64,000 nucleotides of DNA, taken from contig WGMD01000005.1 in NCBI GenBank assembly GCA_016125255.1, forward strand, positions 1-64,000, written 5' to 3'. Position numbers and translations under genes: made by a program. Below the pieces are notes generated by a model. The model saw nothing but the letters and a program-made list of their open reading frames with translations, did no database searches and was not told the origin of the DNA. Of this stretch, positions 58,364 to 64,000 are shown piece by piece. This DNA is from Planctomycetota bacterium. Its GTDB lineage: Bacteria; Planctomycetota; Phycisphaerae; Phycisphaerales; Zrk34. Each line of letters starts with the position of its first letter. Position 1 is the stretch's first letter.

Positions 58364-59665
58364 ATGGCCACGCTCATCGAACAGGTTGAACAATGGGGCG
58401 TCGTCGGGGCCGGCGGCGCGGGGTTCCCCACGCACGTCAAGCTCAAGGCGCAGGCGAAGACGATCATTCTCAACGGCGCCGAATGCGAACCATTGCTCCA
58501 CAAAGACAAGGAGCTGATGAAGGCATACGGCAAGGAAGTGATCGACGGGCTCGAACAGGCCCGCCAGCAGGTTGGGGCTGAGGAAGCGATCGTCGGCATC
58601 AAGGGTAAGTACACCGATGTGATCGAAGCGATGCAGGCGATTCTTCCGCCGCAGCATCGCATCGCCGCGCTGAGCGATTCGTATCCCGCCGGCGATGAGT
58701 TCATTCTCGTCTATGACACGACCGGCAAGATCATTCAGCCCGGCGGGATTCCTTTGCACGTCGGTTGCGTCGTCATCAATGTCGAAACCGCCATGAACAT
58801 CGCCCGCGCCAAACCGGTCACGCGCAAGTATCTGACTGTCGCCGGGGCGGTGCATCATCCCGTGACGATCGGCATCCCGATCGGCGCGACCTTCGCCGAG
58901 GCGATCGAGCTGGCCGGCGGAGCGACCGTGAGCGATCCGGTCGTGCTCGTCGGCGGAGCGATGATGGGCAAGTACAGCGAAGACCTCACCACGCCGATCA
59001 CCAAAACGACCGGCGGGCTCATCGTCCTCGGTCGCGACCACCCGCTCGTCGCCCGCTACACCAAAACATGGAAACAGGTCGAGACCATCGGGGCCTCCGG
59101 CTGCGATCAATGCTACTTCTGCACGTTCTACTGCCCGCGATATCTGCTGGGTCATCCCATCGAGCCACACCTGGCGATGCGCTCGCTTCAGTTCAACATG
59201 GCGGGCGAAGTGAACGTCATCGGCACCGAGTTCTGCTGCGAGTGCAACCTGTGCACGATGATGAGCTGCCCGGAAGACCTCTACCCCGCGCAGGTCTGCG
59301 GGGAGAACAAGCACCGCATCCTCGCGTCGGGCAATCGATGGAAGACCGAGGCCGAGGAGCATCGCCCGGAACTGCACCTCGATAATCGCCGCGTGCCGAT
59401 CGCCCGGCTGATCTTGAAACTCGGCCTGAGCCAGTTCACGAACAAGGGCCCGCTGCATGACAACGGGTTCATGCCCAAGCGCATCGTGCTTCCCCTCAAG
59501 CAGCACGCCGGCCCGCCCGCCGAGCCGATCGTCAAAGTCGGCGACCGCGTCAGCGAAGGCGACGTCATCGCCCGTCCCGCCCCCGGCAAACTCGGCGCGC
59601 CAATCCACGCCTCCATCACCGGCAAAGTCACCGCCGTCTCCGACAAAGTGATCATCGAGTCCTAA
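58364..59665 (+). CDS. pduS: PduS-like iron-sulfur/flavin electron-transfer protein
   Basis: A 433-residue RnfC/PduS-like protein: GVVGAGGAGFPTHVKL (flavin/NADH-binding loop, ~12-27), ILNGAECEP, an SLBB-like region (LTVAGAVHHPVTIGIPIGATFAEAI), two [4Fe-4S] motifs (CDQCYFCTFYCP and CCECNLCTMMSCP, ~245 and ~285) and a C-terminal barrel (GKLGAPIHASITGKVTAV). PduS supports cobalamin reduction in propanediol microcompartments. Here it is directly followed by a PduT-like shell protein, the same partnership. TACAAT lies just before the ATG and no Shine-Dalgarno is present. Confidence 0.88.
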   Translation: MATLIEQVEQWGVVGAGGAGFPTHVKLKAQAKTIILNGAECEPLLHKDKELMKAYGKEVIDGLEQARQQVGAEEAIVGIKGKYTDVIEAMQAILPPQHRIAALSDSYPAGDEFILVYDTTGKIIQPGGIPLHVGCVVINVETAMNIARAKPVTRKYLTVAGAVHHPVTIGIPIGATFAEAIELAGGATVSDPVVLVGGAMMGKYSEDLTTPITKTTGGLIVLGRDHPLVARYTKTWKQVETIGASGCDQCYFCTFYCPRYLLGHPIEPHLAMRSLQFNMAGEVNVIGTEFCCECNLCTMMSCPEDLYPAQVCGENKHRILASGNRWKTEAEEHRPELHLDNRRVPIARLILKLGLSQFTNKGPLHDNGFMPKRIVLPLKQHAGPPAEPIVKVGDRVSEGDVIARPAPGKLGAPIHASITGKVTAVSDKVIIES

Positions 59666-59666
59666 C

Positions 59667-59694
59667 GTTTAGCGGCGGGGCATCGCCCCGCGCT
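59667..59694. repeat. TTTAGCG palindrome variant
   Basis: GTTTAGCGGCGGGGCATCGC followed by CCCGCGCT; GCGGGGCATCGCCCCGC is a good palindrome. Lies just after the pduS-like stop. Confidence 0.7.
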
Positions 59695-59717
59695 TCCCCG
59701 CTTCGGATTGCACCGAC

Positions 59718-60290
59718 ATGAACGCCAAAACACAACAGGCCGTGGGCATGATCGAACTGACGAGCGTCGGCATCGGGCATCTGGTGCAGGACGCCATGCT
59801 CAAAGCCGCCTCCGTCAAACTCCTGCTCGCCCGCACGATCTGCTCCGGCAAGTACATCATCATCGTCTGCGGCGACGTCGCGCCCGTGCAGGCCAGCGTC
59901 ACCGCCGGTCTCGACGCCGCCCCCGACGGCATCATCGATCACTTCGTCATCGCCAACGCCCACCCCGATGTCTACGCCGCGCTCGGACAGAGCGTGCAGC
60001 TCAACGTCTCGGCCGGCAGCTATCCGTCCGTGGGCATTCTCGAAACGTTCAGCTCCGCCAGCGCGCTCGAAGCCGCCGACGCCGCCGTCAAAGCGGCCAA
60101 CATCAAAATCTTCAAGATTCATGTCGCCATGGCCTTGGGCGGCAAAGGCCTGGTGATGTTCGCCGGGTCGATCTCCGATTGCCGCGCCGCCCTCGACGCC
60201 GCCGTCGCCGTCGTCAAACCCAAGGGCCTGCTCGTCTCGGCCGTGACCATTCCCCGCCCGAGCCGCGAGCTGTTCGTCGATTACATCTGA
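59718..60290 (+). CDS. pduT: PduT-like tandem BMC-domain shell protein
   Basis: A 190-residue trimer-forming microcompartment shell protein with two BMC domains: AVGMIELTSVGIGHLVQDAMLKAASVKLLLARTICSGKYIIIVCGDV (first) and SVGILETFSSASALEAADAAVKAANIKIFKIHVAMALGGKGLVMFAGSI (second), ending VSAVTIPRPSREL. It closely follows PduT, and Cys42 in RTICSGK aligns with the cysteine that holds the central [4Fe-4S] cluster in PduT. Function: electron passage through a protein shell, with PduS. No other microcompartment gene is in this window. Confidence 0.92.
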   Translation: MNAKTQQAVGMIELTSVGIGHLVQDAMLKAASVKLLLARTICSGKYIIIVCGDVAPVQASVTAGLDAAPDGIIDHFVIANAHPDVYAALGQSVQLNVSAGSYPSVGILETFSSASALEAADAAVKAANIKIFKIHVAMALGGKGLVMFAGSISDCRAALDAAVAVVKPKGLLVSAVTIPRPSRELFVDYI

Positions 60291-60311
60291 ACCGCAACGG
60301 GAAGTGACCCC

Positions 60312-60992
60312 ATGTCCGTCAAGCTCACCTGGCTCGGCCACTCCGCATTTCTCATCGAAGCCGGTCCACACCGTGTCGCCATCGATCCCTTTCTCTCCGG
60401 CAATCCCAGCGCTCCCTGCAAGCCCGCCGACCTGAACCCGACGCATATCGTCATGACGCATGGTCACGAAGACCACTTCTCCGACACCATCGACATCGCC
60501 AAGCGCACCGGCGCCACGGTCTACGGCGTCTACGAACTGATGGGCTACTGCTCCGCGCATGGCGTCAAACACACCGAACCCATGAACCCCGGCGGAAAAG
60601 TCGCCGCGCCCTTCGGTTTCGTCGCCCTCACGCAGGCGTTCCACTCATCTTCCTTCAATGGCGTCTATACCGGCATGCCCGCCGGCACAGTCGTCAATGT
60701 TGCCGGCAAGACGTTCTATCACACCGGCGACACCGCGCTGTTCTCCGACATGAAGCTCATCGGCGAAATCTACAAGCCGCAGGTCGCCATGATCTGCGCC
60801 GGCGATCGTTTCACGATGGGCCCCGAGCTTGCCGCCAGAGCCGCGGAGTTCATCCAGCCGCGGGTCGCCATCCCGTGCCACTGGGGTACCTGGCCTCCGC
60901 TCGCCGACGAAGCGAAGATCCGCGCGGGCTTCACGCCCGCGGGCGTCGAGGCGAAGATCATGAAACCGGGCGAAAGCATGATGGTGGGTTGA
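60312..60992 (+). CDS. UPF0173/UlaG-like metal-dependent hydrolase
   Basis: A 226-residue metallo-beta-lactamase-fold protein of the UPF0173 group: LTWLGHSAFLIE at the start, MTHGHEDHFSDTID (HxHxDH), FYHTGDTALFSDMKLIGE (Asp), RVAIPCHWGTWPPL (His). GGAAG precedes the ATG. The next gene starts at the very next base after its stop. Substrate unknown. Confidence 0.92.
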   Translation: MSVKLTWLGHSAFLIEAGPHRVAIDPFLSGNPSAPCKPADLNPTHIVMTHGHEDHFSDTIDIAKRTGATVYGVYELMGYCSAHGVKHTEPMNPGGKVAAPFGFVALTQAFHSSSFNGVYTGMPAGTVVNVAGKTFYHTGDTALFSDMKLIGEIYKPQVAMICAGDRFTMGPELAARAAEFIQPRVAIPCHWGTWPPLADEAKIRAGFTPAGVEAKIMKPGESMMVG

Positions 60993-61721
60993 ATGAGTCT
61001 TGACGCCCGTGACATCGACGCCGTGGTGTTCGACTACGGCAACACACTCATCGAGTTCGCCGCGCCGCAGGTTCAGCAGCTTGATCGCGCCATCGCCAGC
61101 GCGATCGCCCAAGCGATCGGTCCTTTCGATCTCGATCTGTTCATCGCCCTCCGCAAATACGCCTATCGCGCCGCCTACGGGCATCCCGAGCTGCGCGAAG
61201 TCACGATGCACGAGCAGATGAGCGACATCCTCACCAAACTTTTCGGCCGCGCCCCCGCCGCAGCGCAGCTCGAATCGGTGCTCGAAGTGCATGACCGGGT
61301 GTTCGTCGATACGGTTCAAGCGCCGGACTACGTGCATGACTTGTTGGCGAAGCTGGCCGCGCGGTACACGCTGGCGATGATCAGCAATTATCCTTGCGGC
61401 AAGTCGATCCGCGCGAGTCTGGAGCGGACGGGCATCGCCCCGCATCTCAAGGCCGTCGTTGTCAGCGGGGAGGTCGGGCATGTCAAACCGCACCCGCTGC
61501 CGTTCAAACGGGTGCTGCGAGAGGTCGGCGTCGCGCCGGACCGCGCGGTTTACATCGGCGACAACTGGCTGGGCGACATCCAGGGCGCCAAGCGGGCCGG
61601 TCTTTTCGCCGTGCACATCACTCAGTTCGACACGCTCGAAGTCTTCGACCGCGAGGACGGCCACCATGATGCGGATCTGACGATCGCCCATCTGAGCGAG
61701 CTGGCGGATCATCTGCTTTGA
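60993..61721 (+). CDS. HAD-superfamily hydrolase
   Basis: A 242-residue HAD phosphatase-like protein: motif I DAVVFDYGNTLIEF (DxxxT-type with Asp12 region), motif II ISNYPCGKSI (Ser/Asn), motif III Lys in VGHVKPHPLPFKRVL, and motif IV YIGDNWLGDIQGAKRAG. A helical cap lies at ~30-110. Likely a small-molecule phosphatase. It directly abuts the UPF0173 gene. Confidence 0.88.
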   Translation: MSLDARDIDAVVFDYGNTLIEFAAPQVQQLDRAIASAIAQAIGPFDLDLFIALRKYAYRAAYGHPELREVTMHEQMSDILTKLFGRAPAAAQLESVLEVHDRVFVDTVQAPDYVHDLLAKLAARYTLAMISNYPCGKSIRASLERTGIAPHLKAVVVSGEVGHVKPHPLPFKRVLREVGVAPDRAVYIGDNWLGDIQGAKRAGLFAVHITQFDTLEVFDREDGHHDADLTIAHLSELADHLL

Positions 61722-61725
61722 GCGA

Positions 61726-61755
61726 GGAAACAGGCCGCAAGCGGCCTCGCTAAAC
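61726..61755. repeat. TTTAGCG/GCCGC dispersed palindrome
   Basis: GGAAACAGGCCGCAAGCGGC followed by CTCGCTAAAC, nearly identical to 31204-31232. The core GGCCGCAAGCGGCC is a hairpin. Lies between convergent genes. Confidence 0.8.
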
Positions 61756-61765
61756 GGCTTGCTGT

Positions 61766-62746
61766 TTAGAGCAGCTTCTTGCGCCGCAGGACGATGACCT
61801 GCGCGGTGACGATGCCGAGGATGACGAGCCAGGCGGCGAGGTAGCCGTAGCGCCATTCGATTTCGGGCATGAACTTGAAGTTCATGCCCCACAGGCCGCA
61901 GAGGAAGGTCAGCGGGAGGAAGATGATGCTCACCACGGTGAGGCGCTTGACGACTTCGTTGGTGTGATGCGCCACGATCGACATGCGCAGGTTCAGCGTC
62001 TCGGAGAGAATCTCGCGGTCGGCGAGGGCGTCGGCCATGAGCCGCTCGACATGCCCGATCATGTTCGCGAGGGCGGTCTGGGTCGCGGGGGAGATCAGCG
62101 TGGTGCGCCGGGTGGAAAGCTCGTTGAGGGCCGCCTGAGCGGGGACGAGCATCGTGCGGAAGTTGACGAGGTTCGCGCCGAGGCGCGAGACGTGCTCGAA
62201 GACCGAATCGTCGACGCGGTGCATCAGTTCCGCCTGCACCCGCTGGACCTGCTCCTCGAGCTTGAGCTGTGCGGCGGAGTAGCTTTCGAGCAGATGATCC
62301 CAGAGTTCATAGAGCAGGAAGCTGCCGGTCTGCGCGTGCTGGACGAAGTCGGTGTGGTAATCGCGGCGGAGGGTTTCGATGAAATGCACGGTGCCGCGGT
62401 GAACGGTGACGATCGATTTTTCGGTGACGATGACGTCGACGCGCTGCATGCGCACTTCGTCATCGAGAATGGTGCACCCGGCGAGGGCCAGGTGAAGACT
62501 CGATTCGTAACGGGCGTATTCGGTGAAAGCGCGGCCGAGCACGACGCGTTCGGCCACTTCCGGCCCGACGAACGACGAAGCCGCCAATACAGGCGCTGCG
62601 GCTTCGACATCGTCGATGCGGATATCGATCCATGCGAAGGGCGCCCCTGCCGCCTCCGACAGCGTGATCGGGCGCTCGACCTTGGTGTTAAAGTCCAGGG
62701 CGATGGCGCTGACGGCGCAGCCGGCGAGGGTGTGGGCGTCGACCAT
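61766..62746 (-). CDS. corA: CorA-family magnesium/cobalt transporter
   Basis: A 326-residue protein with a cytoplasmic helical funnel (~1-260) and two C-terminal membrane helices; the first ends in the CorA signature GMN (LTFLCGLWGMNFKFMPEIEWRYGY). It should conduct Mg2+ (or other divalents) as a pentamer. No overlapping partner. Divergent signals were not seen. Confidence 0.93.
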   Translation of the reverse strand: MVDAHTLAGCAVSAIALDFNTKVERPITLSEAAGAPFAWIDIRIDDVEAAAPVLAASSFVGPEVAERVVLGRAFTEYARYESSLHLALAGCTILDDEVRMQRVDVIVTEKSIVTVHRGTVHFIETLRRDYHTDFVQHAQTGSFLLYELWDHLLESYSAAQLKLEEQVQRVQAELMHRVDDSVFEHVSRLGANLVNFRTMLVPAQAALNELSTRRTTLISPATQTALANMIGHVERLMADALADREILSETLNLRMSIVAHHTNEVVKRLTVVSIIFLPLTFLCGLWGMNFKFMPEIEWRYGYLAAWLVILGIVTAQVIVLRRKKLL

Positions 62747-62764
62747 GCCCGATAGTTTAGCGGC

Positions 62765-64000
62765 TCAGAGCGATTCCAGATACGCCAACAGCGACGCGAG
62801 CTGCTCGGGCGTCAGCGCGTTGACGAGGCCCTGCGGCATCATCGACTGCTCGAGTACGGTGCGGCTGGCGATGTCGGACTTCTTCACCGTGGCGGACTGG
62901 CCGGCGATATTTCGAAGCTCGATCGTGTCGGCGCCTTCGTTGACGACGAAACCGGTCTGCACGGTGTTGTCCTTGAGGGTGATGACATGCGTGTCGAAGC
63001 CCTGGGCGATGACGGCGCTGGGCGTCAGGATCGACGAAAGCAGCTCTTCGCGGCTGTAGCGTTTGCCGATCGCGGCCAGGTGCGGACCCTTGGGGGTCTG
63101 GCCGTCGGCGGTGGTGTGACAGGCGATGCAGCCCTGCTGCGTGAAGAGCGTCTTGCCGAGGTTGGAATCGCCTTCGAACTTCAGCGCCTCGGCCTTGGCC
63201 TTGTCGAAGCCGATCGCGCCGACGGTGTTCGCCCCGCCGGTCGCCGCCAGCACCTTGCTCAGGTCGACTTTCGGTTCGTCTTTCATCTTTTTCTTGTTGT
63301 TCTTCTTGCCCGTGTCCGCCGTCGCAACCTCCATGCTCGAAAGTCCGGCGAAAACGACGCGATGCTTGGCGAGCTGGCCTTGAAGGAACTTGAGCATGGA
63401 CGGATCGAGCTTGGCCGCCTCATCGCGGATCGCCTGCTCGATACGGTCGGACTCGTCCCACTTGGCGCGGACATAGTAAGGCCCGGTCGTGTCCGGACGC
63501 GTGCCCCACCAGTCGCCGTTCGTGTACGGCGCTTCGTCATAGTACAGTCGCACCAGATCGGTGAGCACCGCGCGCTTCAGCGCCAGATTGCTCGCCAACA
63601 GATGCGCGATCAGACCGTCGACCGCCGCCTTGTCGTGCTTGTATTTGAGCGCCCAGATGGCCGCGTCGCTGTTCGGCCCATCGAGCGCCGCGACGCATGC
63701 GGCCGTCGAATCGAGCTTCGCCAGCGTCTGAATCGCCATGTGCGGCTCGACAATGGCCGGGTTGGCCTTGTTGACGTAGTCATCCGACGACTCGCCGGCG
63801 GGCAGCTTGTCGACATACAAGGAAAACTGAATCGATCCCTTGCCCTGCGAACCGTCGTCGGGCGACGTCTGCGTCACGAACTTCGTCGCGCCTTTGGGGA
63901 TGTTGAACGCGATGATCGACGGGGCGTGCGTGCCGATGCCTTCGACGACTTTCCCGCCGACTTTGAGCGGCTTGCCTTCACAATCCTTATTGTTGCCGAC
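62765..64000 (-). CDS. PVC-type haem-binding CxxCH protein (partial, 5' end outside window)
   Basis: The C-terminal ~411 residues; the frame stays open to the right edge. The part nearest the edge reads VVEGIGTHAPSIIAFNIPKG, like an NPCBM-type sugar-binding domain. Then a helical region and DEAPYTNGDWWGTRPDTTGPYYVRAKWDESDRIE, common in planctomycete haem proteins, and a C-terminal cytochrome c domain with GCIACHTTADGQ (CxxCH) and ...MMPQGLVNALTPEQLASLLAYLESL. This is the PVC-type membrane-bound dehydrogenase/haem-domain layout. Likely exported and involved in sugar oxidation; substrate unknown. Confidence 0.85.
   Translation of the reverse strand, partial: VGNNKDCEGKPLKVGGKVVEGIGTHAPSIIAFNIPKGATKFVTQTSPDDGSQGKGSIQFSLYVDKLPAGESSDDYVNKANPAIVEPHMAIQTLAKLDSTAACVAALDGPNSDAAIWALKYKHDKAAVDGLIAHLLASNLALKRAVLTDLVRLYYDEAPYTNGDWWGTRPDTTGPYYVRAKWDESDRIEQAIRDEAAKLDPSMLKFLQGQLAKHRVVFAGLSSMEVATADTGKKNNKKKMKDEPKVDLSKVLAATGGANTVGAIGFDKAKAEALKFEGDSNLGKTLFTQQGCIACHTTADGQTPKGPHLAAIGKRYSREELLSSILTPSAVIAQGFDTHVITLKDNTVQTGFVVNEGADTIELRNIAGQSATVKKSDIASRTVLEQSMMPQGLVNALTPEQLASLLAYLESL

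Overview
The window is a GC-rich (roughly 65% by eye), gene-dense chromosomal segment that looks like a planctomycete, most likely of the Phycisphaerae type. Evidence for this is the combination of a formylglycine sulfatase, DUF1080 (3-keto-disaccharide hydrolase) proteins, exported SGNH hydrolases, a PVC-type CxxCH haem protein, a PduS/PduT microcompartment pair, an Agl23-like GT-C protein, and a dcw-cluster fragment (murB-ddl-ftsQ) with no ftsA or ftsZ after it. The assignment is inference from gene content; no rRNA gene lies in the window.

Layout, left to right. 1-7.6 kb: end of an unknown gene, a ThDP-dependent 2-oxoacid decarboxylase, a phosphoesterase/flavin oxidoreductase pair, two paralogous Tat-exported small proteins and an exported SGNH hydrolase. 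7.6-9.9 kb: a histidine kinase/NtrC-type regulator operon. 10-21.6 kb: housekeeping genes (ileS, rpe, sulfatase, pgk, yjbQ, miaA, topA). 21.6-26.5 kb: a repeat-bounded non-coding block, then a three-gene signalling set (HTH-receiver protein, HDOD-histidine kinase, receiver-GAF-like protein) behind a consensus promoter, next to an orphan promoter/terminator pair that may encode a small RNA. 26.5-29.5 kb: two large exported DUF1080 proteins, one fused to ThuA. 29.6-34.7 kb: a GT-C membrane protein and a three-gene electron-transfer set (seven-haem cytochrome c, b-type membrane cytochrome, membrane-anchored discoidin-like protein). 34.8-45 kb: a sugar isomerase-like protein, a lipoprotein, the dcw fragment, greA, an ABC exporter and an MBL hydrolase. 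45-53.5 kb: an exported coiled-coil protein, mdh, a flavin reductase/NTF2/DoxX set, a BNR-type protein and a serine hydrolase-NamZ fusion. 53.5-64 kb: fused aroDE, tRNA-Tyr, a sulfotransferase/class IV aminotransferase pair, a second SGNH hydrolase, the PduS-PduT pair, UPF0173 and HAD hydrolases, CorA and a haem protein cut by the right edge.

Several gene sets appear to act together: the kinase/regulator groups; pgk-sulfatase-rpe in central carbon and sulfated-glycan use; DUF1080, sulfatase, SGNH and BNR proteins in extracellular polysaccharide breakdown; and the cytochrome c/cytochrome b pair in quinol-linked electron transfer. Intergenic gaps are short and many hold palindromic or inverted repeats of several families (TTTAGCG/GCCGC palindromes, CCACCAAGG and CCGCCGAGACG inverted repeats, CCCACGGATT palindromes, CCTCCCCC hairpins). 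No transposase, integrase, CRISPR array, prophage or rRNA was seen.
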